Source of the DNA: an uncultured bacterium
GTDB taxonomy: Bacteria; Cyanobacteriota; Vampirovibrionia; Gastranaerophilales; Gastranaerophilaceae
Assembly: GCA_902765215.1 (NCBI GenBank)
Contig: CACWZA010000008.1
Coordinates: 1-63,720 of the forward strand
Direction: 5' to 3'
DNA: 63,720 nucleotides
Part shown: positions 54,986 through 63,372 of the stretch, piece after piece
Position numbering within the stretch: position 1 is the stretch's first letter
How the letters are laid out: each line of letters begins with the position of its first letter
Notes under the pieces: generated by a model
Databases searched by the model: none
What the model was told of the DNA's origin: nothing
Seen by the model: the letters and a program-made list of their open reading frames with translations, nothing else
Translations under genes and position numbers: made by a program

Positions 54986-57115
54986 ATGAGAAAAATATTA
55001 TTAAGTACAATTTTATTTACATTTATGTTTACAAGCAGTAGTGCCTTTAGTGCTCCTCGGCCGGAAGATTTTACGGGTGAGAGCTACTTTAGAGCGCCGT
55101 TAGATGAGGTTGAAACTCCGCAGGTCAAAAAAGATGACTCTGACAGCGGAACAATCCCTCCATTAAAACTTTTGAGAATAAAAACGCACAACTATTTTGC
55201 CACAGCTAACGAAAGAAACGAAGCAAGAGCAAAACGAAAAGCAATAAAACAGGCACTTAAAGCATATAAGAAAAACCAGATTTTAGATGATGCTAAACTT
55301 ATTGATGTTCCTTCTGATGCAGATATTGAGCACTTGGAAACAGCTGGAGTAGAAGAATCAAAATCACCTCAAAGAGTAATCATTACCTGCGACGACATGG
55401 ACTATTCTACCGAAACATCAATTTTGAACGGGAACGGCAACGTTAAAGTATACTTCGTTCAGGAAGATACAACTTTAACTACAGACCACCTGATTTACGA
55501 TAAAAGAAGTAACAGAATGAGTGCAATAGGAAATGTTGTAATCACCAAAAAAGGGATAGATGTTTACGGTGATTCTATTAATGTTGACCTTAACGAAGAA
55601 AACGCACTTATCGATCACCCTATGTCTAAGCTTGCTAAAATAAGTATTAAGGCAGAAAAAGGGTATGTATATCAAAATAAAGTAATACAGGAAAAAGGTT
55701 CAATCGAAGTTAACCAAAGTTTCCCTGTTTACCTTGAACCTCACGGAAGAGCACCTCGATTAGAAAAAATGCTTATTGGGATTGATGACAGATCATCAAT
55801 CAATGACTTTATGGAAAATAATGCATACAGAATTAAAGTTTCAAGTATCATAATCAATTCTGATAAAAAACTTGAATCTTTAGAACTCAGAAAAGCGCAA
55901 ATCTATAAAGGAAACAAAAAAGTTTTCACTATACCTTGGATAAAACTTTACACAAACAGAAATCACGATTTTGTTGATGGTGATTTCCCTGAACTCGGTT
56001 CAAGAAGAAACCTTGGTATGTATATCGGACCCGGCTGGGCAATAAAATTACCATTCGGATCTATATTAAAGGTAGCACCGATTGCGACTTATAAAAGTAA
56101 ATTTGGTATTGGTGGTTTTGCAAGATTCCTGAGCGGAACAAACCAAACTGAATTAGCATACGGTACATCAAAAAGCAGATTTGTACTTAGAGGTCAACAA
56201 GCCCTGGATGACCACTTAAAACTTGAATATGCGGTATATGACCACATGGATAACTGGTTCCTCGGAAGCCGTATGCCTAAATATGGTGTAAACCTTATTT
56301 ATGAAAGAGCATATAACCATAAAGATTTCATTATGAAAAACATGGATATGAAGTTTACACATAATGCCAGCTTCGGTTTGTTCAAAGATAACGACAAAGA
56401 TAAATACTTCGACAAACTTAATAAATATGGTGAAGGCCGCAGTTCAATCAGAATGAGATATATGGCAGAAATTAACCAAAAAATATGGTCATACGAAAGT
56501 AAAAATGATTTGGTAAAAGTATGGTTAAGCATTGTCGGACAAGGTTCTGCAGCACTTTATGGTACAGGCGATACACAAATGATTGGTAGAATCGGTCCAC
56601 GTCTTCACACTCAATACAAACGTTGGATGCAGGATGTCGGCTACTACCAAACTGCGTATGAAGACCACACACCTATGCCTGTATTCGATGCATACAGATA
56701 CGGTCGTTCAAATGTATATATAAGAGAATATCTTAGAGTTTGTAAATATCTTACTTTGTCCTGGCTGGGTTCATTGACATTATCTGATGACAGATGGCAC
56801 AAGAATATGTTCTCTGGCTGTACTTTCTTTGTAAGTATTGGACCTGATGACTTAAAACTCAATGTCGGCTATGACCTTGTAAGAGATAATGCATACGTAA
56901 ACTTCTCTGTAGCACTTGACCCTAAGGGTTCAGTAATTGATTACGACAGATTGACTATTAAAAACCCTGAGAACTTCAAGCTTAACAAGAAAAACGCTTA
57001 TTTTATAAATGATGAAAACAAACAACCGGAAAAAGAAAAGCAAGAAAAAGTTCTTAGAAATGCTATAGTAGAAGAAATCACAGATGTTGAGGATGATCTT
57101 GATGACAGTCTCTAA
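54986..57115 (+). CDS. lptD: LptD/OstA-like LPS outer-membrane assembly protein
   Basis: 709 residues with Sec signal (MRKILLSTILFTFMFTSSSAFS). After a charged linker, an OstA/LptA-type beta-jellyroll (VIITCDDMDYSTETSILNGNGNVKVYF, LTTDHLIYDKRSNRMSAIGNV) is followed by a beta-barrel-like C-terminal region of about 400 residues with alternating aromatic strands, ending in a charged acidic tail. LptD inserts LPS in the outer membrane. It is closer in plan to cyanobacterial-type LptD; the disulphide cysteines of E. coli LptD are not seen. 17 nt after the M23 gene. Confidence 0.85.
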   Translation: MRKILLSTILFTFMFTSSSAFSAPRPEDFTGESYFRAPLDEVETPQVKKDDSDSGTIPPLKLLRIKTHNYFATANERNEARAKRKAIKQALKAYKKNQILDDAKLIDVPSDADIEHLETAGVEESKSPQRVIITCDDMDYSTETSILNGNGNVKVYFVQEDTTLTTDHLIYDKRSNRMSAIGNVVITKKGIDVYGDSINVDLNEENALIDHPMSKLAKISIKAEKGYVYQNKVIQEKGSIEVNQSFPVYLEPHGRAPRLEKMLIGIDDRSSINDFMENNAYRIKVSSIIINSDKKLESLELRKAQIYKGNKKVFTIPWIKLYTNRNHDFVDGDFPELGSRRNLGMYIGPGWAIKLPFGSILKVAPIATYKSKFGIGGFARFLSGTNQTELAYGTSKSRFVLRGQQALDDHLKLEYAVYDHMDNWFLGSRMPKYGVNLIYERAYNHKDFIMKNMDMKFTHNASFGLFKDNDKDKYFDKLNKYGEGRSSIRMRYMAEINQKIWSYESKNDLVKVWLSIVGQGSAALYGTGDTQMIGRIGPRLHTQYKRWMQDVGYYQTAYEDHTPMPVFDAYRYGRSNVYIREYLRVCKYLTLSWLGSLTLSDDRWHKNMFSGCTFFVSIGPDDLKLNVGYDLVRDNAYVNFSVALDPKGSVIDYDRLTIKNPENFKLNKKNAYFINDENKQPEKEKQEKVLRNAIVEEITDVEDDLDDSL

Positions 57116-57734
57116 TCTTAATGAACATGTAAAAGCAATTATTGAAGTCGGAAAGCGTATGGGGCAAAAAAACTATACCCCTGGCTATTCCGGAAACTTG
57201 TCCGTAAGATTAGGTAATAATGTTTTGATAACAACTTCAGGCTCATCAAACGGTTTTTTGACTGAAAACGATTTAGTGCTTATGGACTTTAATGCAAAAC
57301 CGATAAATTCTGACAAAAAACCGTCAAGCGAAAAATTTCTGCATATAGAGTTTTACAAACAACGAAAAGATATTAATGCAGTTATCCACACTCATCCTGC
57401 TGCACTCACAGCATTTGCTTCTGCGGGGTTAGATTTGACAGAACCTGTTATGCCCGAAAATGTCTATTATTTCGGCGGAATTCCGCTTGCAGAATACGGG
57501 ATGCCTTCATCTGATGATTTAGTCAAAAACACATCAAAATTCTTCAAAGACTATGATGCAATTCTTATGGCAAACCACGGTGTTATTATCGGAGGCAAAG
57601 ACTTAGAAGATGCATACCAAAAGCTGGAAATTGCAGAAGAATATGCAAAATCAATAATCTATGCAAAAATTTTAGGCGGCACAAAAGTGCTCTCAAAAGA
57701 AGATGCAGATAAGGTTCTGTCTCTCAGAGGTTAA
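57102..57734 (+). CDS. Class II aldolase/adducin family protein (fuculose-phosphate aldolase-like)
   Basis: 210 residues. PGYSGNLSVRLGNNVLITTSG substrate-binding segment, VIHTHPAAL with two zinc His, and ANHGVIIGG with the third His: a zinc-dependent class II aldolase such as L-fuculose-1-phosphate aldolase, or a ribulose-phosphate/methylthioribulose-type enzyme. ATG 57102 is used because GAGG lies 9 nt upstream; ATG at 57084 and 57093 are in frame. The start overlaps the end of lptD. Confidence 0.88.
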   Translation: MTVSNLNEHVKAIIEVGKRMGQKNYTPGYSGNLSVRLGNNVLITTSGSSNGFLTENDLVLMDFNAKPINSDKKPSSEKFLHIEFYKQRKDINAVIHTHPAALTAFASAGLDLTEPVMPENVYYFGGIPLAEYGMPSSDDLVKNTSKFFKDYDAILMANHGVIIGGKDLEDAYQKLEIAEEYAKSIIYAKILGGTKVLSKEDADKVLSLRG

Positions 57735-58234
57735 TACGGTTCAACAGGAACTTCCGGCTCATACAAAATTTTTGATGCTATCTTTTTCAGGTAATCCATT
57801 GTGTTTGGGGCAGGGTCATTCGGTTGTCTGTGATCGATTGCATCTATTTGATTTGCCAAATCTAGGCCAATATCCTTCGGCCCATGAATAACAACCCTTT
57901 CAGGTCTGTTTTCAAAGAAACTTCCCGGAATAAATTTATAGGTAGAGTGTGAACTAAGAGAAACTTTTCCGACTTCACCAGAAACATTTAGATAAACATC
58001 GTCCGATGCAGGGCTTTCAGGATAACGTGGCCCTGTATATTTATAATAACGAAGTTGAGAATCTTTGCCCAGTTTCTCATTAGTCTTTACTATATCCAGT
58101 ATTGTTTTTGAATTAAGCACAGACTTCAAAACCCTCTGATCCCACTTTTCAGGAACAGGGCTCATAATAACGGCCTTAAAATAAGGCTTGCCTGAGTTAT
58201 TCTGACTAATACTAATGTTGTTGGATATACGCAT
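57731..58234 (-). CDS. 167-aa protein of unknown function with N-terminal YFKA motif
   Basis: 167 residues starting MRISNNISISQNNSGKPYFKA. The N-terminal YFKA segment resembles NFQA of the 47721 protein. The remainder is basic and Pro-rich without a recognised domain or TM. It converges with the aldolase (4-bp overlap). SD AGGT about 10 nt upstream of ATG 58234. Confidence 0.72.
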   Translation of the reverse strand: MRISNNISISQNNSGKPYFKAVIMSPVPEKWDQRVLKSVLNSKTILDIVKTNEKLGKDSQLRYYKYTGPRYPESPASDDVYLNVSGEVGKVSLSSHSTYKFIPGSFFENRPERVVIHGPKDIGLDLANQIDAIDHRQPNDPAPNTMDYLKKIASKILYEPEVPVEPY

Positions 58235-58354
58235 AATAAACTACCTGTAAATTATATTTTACTATAAATATTAGTTTTTTTGCAAATTTGTAAAGTTTTA
58301 TTCAGAAAAAATTTATGATAGAATATATCTGTCAGAAAACCAAGGGGAAACGAA

Positions 58355-59425
58355 TTGAGAGGATATATAAAAAATTTATTTTTAATATTTTTCGCAATAT
58401 TTATAATCGGAACAGAGGCATGTTTTGCAGAGCAGGCACTTACCCAAAAAGAACAGGATATTGTTAAAATATCATCATTAGCCGCAAAAGGGGATTTAAT
58501 CGGATTAAATAACGCCTTTAATAAAGCCCTTGACGATAAAATGACAATATACGAAGTAAAAGAAGTACTCGTTCAATTGTGTGCGTATTGCGGTTTCCCA
58601 AGAAGCATCAATGCCCTGACCGTATTTATGAATGTTACTGATGAAAGAAGCTCAAACGGAAAATATGATGAATACGGAACAGAGCCTGTCGATATGCCAC
58701 CAAACTCGAATAAATATGAAATCGGAAATGCTGTTCAGACAGAACTTGTAGGTGCACCTGTTACGGGGAGAATATATGAGTTTGAACCCGCAATTGACAA
58801 ATATATAAAGGAGCACCTTTTTGCAGATATATTTGCAAGAGGGGTTTTAACCTATGAAGAAAGAGAAATAGCCACAATTGCAGCACTTGCTTCAGTACCG
58901 GAAGTTGAGCCTCAGTTAAATGCACATATCCAAATTGCTAAAAACATAGGAATACCACAAAATAAGATTGGTGAGATATTAAAACTCACAGGCTATAAAG
59001 ATAAAGCGACAAAAGAAGCAGAAAAGAAACAATTTAAAAATATAATTTTTGATAAAGGTCAACCAAATAATGACTATGCATTAGTCTTTACAGGTCAGAG
59101 TTATCTGAACAGACTGAGTACAGACGGTGTTAATATAACAAATGTGACTTTTGAACCAAAGTGCAGAAACAACTGGCATATCCACCACAAAGGCGGACAA
59201 ATATTACTTGTAACTCAGGGACGAGGTTACTATCAGGAATGGGGGCATCCAGCTGTCGAAGTAAAAGCAGGTGATGTAGTAAACATCCCTCCTGAAGTCA
59301 AACACTGGCATGGAGCTGCAAAAGACAGTTGGTTTGTTCATATTACAGTAGAAGTTCCCGCAAAAAACAGCAGTACAGAATGGCTTGAGCCTGTCAGCGA
59401 CACAGAATATAACAAATTGCCATAA
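58355..59425 (+). CDS. Exported carboxymuconolactone decarboxylase-cupin fusion protein
   Basis: 356 residues starting at TTG 58355 (SD AAGGGG). Sec signal (LFLIFFAIFIIGTEACFA). Two CMD/AhpD-like helical units: QLCAYCGFPRSINALTVF at about residue 75 with one Cys of the usual CxxC, and IATIAALASVPEVEPQLNAH near 190. C-terminal cupin (about 255-340): WHIHHKGGQILLVTQGRGYY and KHWHG provide His ligands for a metal. Similar fusions exist in gut bacteria; reaction not known. Monocistronic between two unrelated genes. Confidence 0.87.
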   Translation: MRGYIKNLFLIFFAIFIIGTEACFAEQALTQKEQDIVKISSLAAKGDLIGLNNAFNKALDDKMTIYEVKEVLVQLCAYCGFPRSINALTVFMNVTDERSSNGKYDEYGTEPVDMPPNSNKYEIGNAVQTELVGAPVTGRIYEFEPAIDKYIKEHLFADIFARGVLTYEEREIATIAALASVPEVEPQLNAHIQIAKNIGIPQNKIGEILKLTGYKDKATKEAEKKQFKNIIFDKGQPNNDYALVFTGQSYLNRLSTDGVNITNVTFEPKCRNNWHIHHKGGQILLVTQGRGYYQEWGHPAVEVKAGDVVNIPPEVKHWHGAAKDSWFVHITVEVPAKNSSTEWLEPVSDTEYNKLP

Positions 59426-59505
59426 TAATACTGCTAACTGCTATAATTTGTGAAAAAGAATATATTTACCACGATAAATCATATTTGTATTATAATTTAA
59501 TTACT

Positions 59506-60741
59506 ATGGGAAATATGATTAAAGTACAAAAAGGAACAAAAGATATTCTTCCTGAAGAGATGGCTTTATGGCACAAGATGGAAGAGAATGCAAAATTAAT
59601 TTTTTCAAATGCGGGTTACGGCGAGATTAGAACCCCTATATTTGAAGCAACTGAATTATTCGCAAGAGGGGTTGGCGATACAACTGATATCGTAAACAAA
59701 GAAATGTATACCTTTGAAAAGAGCGAAAGAAGTCTAACACTAAGACCTGAAAACACAGCAGGTGTAGTTCGTTCTTTTATTGAAAACGGTATGCACAGAC
59801 TCTCTGCACCTGTAAAACTGTGGTACAAAGGTCCTATGTTCAGATATGAAAGACCGCAGGCAGGCAGACAAAGACAATTCCATCAGGTTGGGGTGGAAAT
59901 GTTCGGAATAAAAGATGCAACTGCGGATGCTGAAATTATTGAACTTGCAGAAGCATATCTTAAATCATTGGGGCTTAACGATTTAGAGGTTGAAATCAAC
60001 TCTCTGGGTTGTCCTGAGTGTCGTGAGAACTTTAAAAACAAGTTAAAAGAAGTGCTAAAACCATACTTTAACGAACTTTGCGACGACTGTAAAACAAGAT
60101 ACGATAAAAACCCTTTAAGACTGTTAGACTGCAAGGTTGACTCCTGCAAGGAAATTTTTGAAAAACCTGAAGTAAAAGCAGTTATTCAGGGCGATTTTAT
60201 ATGTGAAGAATGTTCCGAACACTTTGAAGAACTAAAATCATACCTTGATACACTCGGAATAAAATATTCCGTTAACAAACTTCTCGTAAGAGGTTTAGAC
60301 TACTATAACAGAACTGTTTTTGAGATTAAGTCTAACAATTTGGGCTCACAAAACGCCGTCTGCGGAGGCGGAAGATATGACAGCCTTGTCGGTAATCTCG
60401 GAGGACAGGATACTCCTGCTATCGGGTTTGCTATGGGTATGGAACGACTCTATTCACTTATGAAAAGTGAAGGAAACGAACAACTTGATGTATTTGTTGT
60501 TTCAACCGATAAAAAAGAGGCGCTTAAACTCGTAAAATATCTGCGTGATAACAATATAAAAACAGATTTTGATTTTAACGGTAAAAAATTCACAAAGCAA
60601 ATGGAAAAAGCATCAAAAGTCGCTAAGACAGCAGTCATTCTCGGCGAAGATGAAATCCAAAACAATAAAGTATCAATAAAAAATCTTGCTACTTCAGAGC
60701 AAATAACCGTTAACAGAGATGAGTTATTAAATAACATATAA
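59506..60741 (+). CDS. hisS: Histidyl-tRNA synthetase
   Basis: Class II synthetase that charges tRNA-His. 411 residues with IKVQKGTKDILPEE, motif 2 LWYKGPMFRYERPQAGRQRQFHQ, histidine-A signature LLVRGLDYYNRTVFE and GFAMGMERL, and a C-terminal anticodon-binding domain. The zinc-like Cys cluster CDDC...CEEC in the insertion is of note. Start 59506 or 59515; TATAAT lies 9 nt before 59506 and no SD is visible. The upstream TTG 59485 lies in the promoter and is rejected. Confidence 0.95.
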   Translation: MGNMIKVQKGTKDILPEEMALWHKMEENAKLIFSNAGYGEIRTPIFEATELFARGVGDTTDIVNKEMYTFEKSERSLTLRPENTAGVVRSFIENGMHRLSAPVKLWYKGPMFRYERPQAGRQRQFHQVGVEMFGIKDATADAEIIELAEAYLKSLGLNDLEVEINSLGCPECRENFKNKLKEVLKPYFNELCDDCKTRYDKNPLRLLDCKVDSCKEIFEKPEVKAVIQGDFICEECSEHFEELKSYLDTLGIKYSVNKLLVRGLDYYNRTVFEIKSNNLGSQNAVCGGGRYDSLVGNLGGQDTPAIGFAMGMERLYSLMKSEGNEQLDVFVVSTDKKEALKLVKYLRDNNIKTDFDFNGKKFTKQMEKASKVAKTAVILGEDEIQNNKVSIKNLATSEQITVNRDELLNNI

Positions 60742-60770
60742 AAAAGAGGGTTAAAAACCCTCTTTTATTT
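60742..60770. terminator. Bidirectional terminator between hisS and thrC
   Basis: AAAAGAGGGTT, AAA loop, AACCCTCTTTT, about 11 bp, with A and T runs on either side; serves hisS and, on the other strand, thrC. Confidence 0.88.
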
Positions 60771-60786
60771 TATATTCAATCATAAC

Positions 60787-61869
60787 CTAACCCATTATGA
60801 TTTTCATTACTGCATCAAGTTCCGCAGGGGCTTTTTTAACTTCTGAATTACCATATTTAATAGCATTATCAGGATCCTTCAGTCCGTTACCTGTTAAGAT
60901 ACAAACGATGTCCGAACCTTCTTTAACAAGACCTTCCCCGTTAGCCTGTATTAAGCCCGCAACAGATGCAGCACTTGCAGGTTCGCAGAAGATACCTTCG
61001 GTTGATGCAAGCAATTTATAAGCTTCAACTATCTTTTCATCAGATACACAGCCAATCTTACCGTTACTTTCATCACGAGCCGCAACAGCCTTATCCCAAC
61101 TTGCAGGATTACCGATTCTTATTGCGGTTGCCAAAGTTTCAGGGTTAAGTATTCTTTCCCCTCTAACAATAGCAGCAGAGCCTTCTGCCTCGTACCCCAT
61201 CATTTTTGGTAACGCAGAAATCTTACCAAGTTTATGCCATTCTGTATAACCTTTCCAGTAAGCAGTAATGTTACCTGCATTCCCAACAGGGATAAAATGA
61301 TAATCAGGGGCTTTTCCAAGTGCATCAATAATCTCAAAAGCACCTGTTTTTTGACCTTCAATTCTGTAAGGGTTTACAGAGTTAACAAGTGTAATAGGTG
61401 ATGTGTCAGCAATCTTTCTCACAAATTCCAACGCGACATCAAAATTGCCCTGAATAGCAATAATTTCTGCACCGTACATCATTGCCTGAGAAAGTTTACC
61501 GAGTGCAATATATCCGTCAGGAATAAGAACGAGTGTTCTCATACCTGCTTTAGCACCGTAAGCGGCAGCAGAAGCACTTGTATTACCTGTTGAAGCACAA
61601 ATAATAGCCTCAGAACCGGATTCTTTAGCCTTTGTTACAGCCATTGTCATACCACGGTCTTTGAAACTCCCTGTCGGGTTACAACCGTCAAATTTTAAAT
61701 ACAAATTAGCATTTAAGCCAATCTTTTTAGCAAGATTATCTGCCTTTATTAAAGGAGTGTTTCCTTCGTTCAGGGTTACAACAGGAGTTGTATCAGTAAC
61801 AGGTAAATACTCTCTGTATCTGTTAATCAAACCTTTATAATACATATTTTTATTTTCCATTTTTAACAT
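60787..61869 (-). CDS. thrC: Threonine synthase
   Basis: PLP enzyme that makes threonine from O-phosphohomoserine. 360 residues. [30 protein letters not shown] with Lys70 as PLP lysine, [19 protein letters not shown], and [18 protein letters not shown] 61869 with AGGA 7 nt upstream; a 3-codon ORF precedes it in the same SD context. Follows hom by 26 nt: a threonine operon. Confidence 0.95.
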   Translation of the reverse strand: MLKMENKNMYYKGLINRYREYLPVTDTTPVVTLNEGNTPLIKADNLAKKIGLNANLYLKFDGCNPTGSFKDRGMTMAVTKAKESGSEAIICASTGNTSASAAAYGAKAGMRTLVLIPDGYIALGKLSQAMMYGAEIIAIQGNFDVALEFVRKIADTSPITLVNSVNPYRIEGQKTGAFEIIDALGKAPDYHFIPVGNAGNITAYWKGYTEWHKLGKISALPKMMGYEAEGSAAIVRGERILNPETLATAIRIGNPASWDKAVAARDESNGKIGCVSDEKIVEAYKLLASTEGIFCEPASAASVAGLIQANGEGLVKEGSDIVCILTGNGLKDPDNAIKYGNSEVKKAPAELDAVMKIIMG

Positions 61870-61895
61870 TCCATTTTCCTTTTTATAAATTTATA

Positions 61896-63155
61896 CTAAA
61901 TTTCTACTCTAATCAAACTGTCAATCTTACATTCGGTAAGTTCGGATATTGCATCCTGTATGTCAGCCTCCTTACATACCTCGGTAATAATTGTAATATC
62001 TGCGGTATTATCCTCAGATAAACCTTTCTGAAGTATTGTTGATAAACTGATATTGCGTTTTGCACAAACATTACCAATCTTACCGATAACACCAATATTA
62101 TTTGGTGCAGTTATTGATAAATAGTACTTATTATAAGTATCTGATATATTAATCATTTCAGCATTATGCTCATGATTACATCTCATCATAGGCAAAATAT
62201 AGTCTGTATGCTTTAATTCAGCAACAATATTGATTATATCGCCCACAACAGAACTTGCTGTCGGGAACTCACCTGCCCCGGGACCTGTGAACGCAATTTC
62301 GCCCATAGGGAAGCCCTTTAGGTAAACAGAGTTTGTTACATAATCAACGTGTGCAAGTGATGAAGTATTCTTAACAAGCATCGGGTGAACTCTCACATCT
62401 GCTTTTCCGTTTTCATCAAGATTACCGAGCGCAATAAGTTTAATCTTATAACCAAGCTCGTTTGCCTTCTTCATATCCTCTGCACGAACTTTGGTTATCC
62501 CTTCTCTGTATACATTCTGAAGTTTAACTCTTGAGCCGAAAGCAATAGTAGAAAGAGTTGTAATTTTATACATAGCATCAAACCCTTCAACATCACCTGT
62601 CGGATCAGTTTCTGCATATCCTAATTCCTGTGCTTCTTTCAAAACATCATCATAAGAAGCACCGTCTATATCCATTTTGGTTAATATATAGTTTGTTGTA
62701 CCGTTCAGAATACCTCTGATTTGAGAGATTTTATTCCCTGCCATAATGGTTTTCATAGGCATAATCAAAGGAATACCGCCTGCAATAGCAGCCTCATACA
62801 ACACAACCTTGTTATATTTTTCAGCCAGATTAAACAACTCCTCACCCTTCTTTGCGAGTAATTCTTTATTGGCTGTAACAATATGTTTCCCGTTCTCTAT
62901 TGCCTTTGAGATAATTTCCCACGCAGGACTAACACCGCCTATAACCTCAACTAATATATCAATATCAGGGTTGTTAACTATCTCAAACGGATCTGTCGTT
63001 AATAAAGAGGTATCAAAGTTCTCAATATCTCTCTTTTTATTTATGTTCTTAACTGCAATTTTTACAATCTCTATATCGTCAAAATTCTGCAAAGTCTTGT
63101 AAACACCTGTTCCTACCGTTCCAAGACCTATCATACCTATTTTACATTTTTTCAT
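61896..63155 (-). CDS. hom: Homoserine dehydrogenase
   Basis: NAD(P)-dependent reduction of aspartate semialdehyde to homoserine. 419 residues from ATG 63155 (upstream open frame to 63182 dropped). Rossmann motif IGMIGLGTVGTGVYKTL, VTANKELLAKKGEEL, GGIPLIMPMKTIMAGN, ILNGTTNYILTKM, and AYAETDPTGDVEG-type catalytic region. C-terminal ACT domain (about 345-419) for threonine feedback. Upstream of thrC in one operon. Confidence 0.95.
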   Translation of the reverse strand: MKKCKIGMIGLGTVGTGVYKTLQNFDDIEIVKIAVKNINKKRDIENFDTSLLTTDPFEIVNNPDIDILVEVIGGVSPAWEIISKAIENGKHIVTANKELLAKKGEELFNLAEKYNKVVLYEAAIAGGIPLIMPMKTIMAGNKISQIRGILNGTTNYILTKMDIDGASYDDVLKEAQELGYAETDPTGDVEGFDAMYKITTLSTIAFGSRVKLQNVYREGITKVRAEDMKKANELGYKIKLIALGNLDENGKADVRVHPMLVKNTSSLAHVDYVTNSVYLKGFPMGEIAFTGPGAGEFPTASSVVGDIINIVAELKHTDYILPMMRCNHEHNAEMINISDTYNKYYLSITAPNNIGVIGKIGNVCAKRNISLSTILQKGLSEDNTADITIITEVCKEADIQDAISELTECKIDSLIRVEI

Positions 63156-63295
63156 ATCAAATAATACCTCTCTTTTATACAATAATCGTACTATAAATCA
63201 AGTTTAAATGTAAATACCGTAATTCAACTTTTCTTATTATAACTGTATTTTAGGGGGTATTTGTTAAGTTATGTAACAGAAATAAAACAAAATGC

Positions 63296-63322
63296 TAAAG
63301 TTTTTCAAAAGTGTGCCGTAAT
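63296..63322 (+). promoter_or_regulatory. Sigma-28-type promoter motif (best match)
   Basis: TAAAGTTT, which equals the sigma-28 -35 consensus, 15 nt from TAAA, then GCCGTAAT; ends 50 nt before ATG 63373. Between the motif and the ATG is a hairpin GAATGC-GAAA-GCATTC (63339-63354). Confidence 0.7.
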
Positions 63323-63372
63323 ACAAAATACAGGAAGCGAATGCGAAAGCATTCAAGATAGGATTACGGATT

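Noticed and set aside
61856-61880. 3-codon leader peptide before thrC as an attenuator
   Set aside because: Far too short, no Thr/Ile codons and no terminator between it and thrC.
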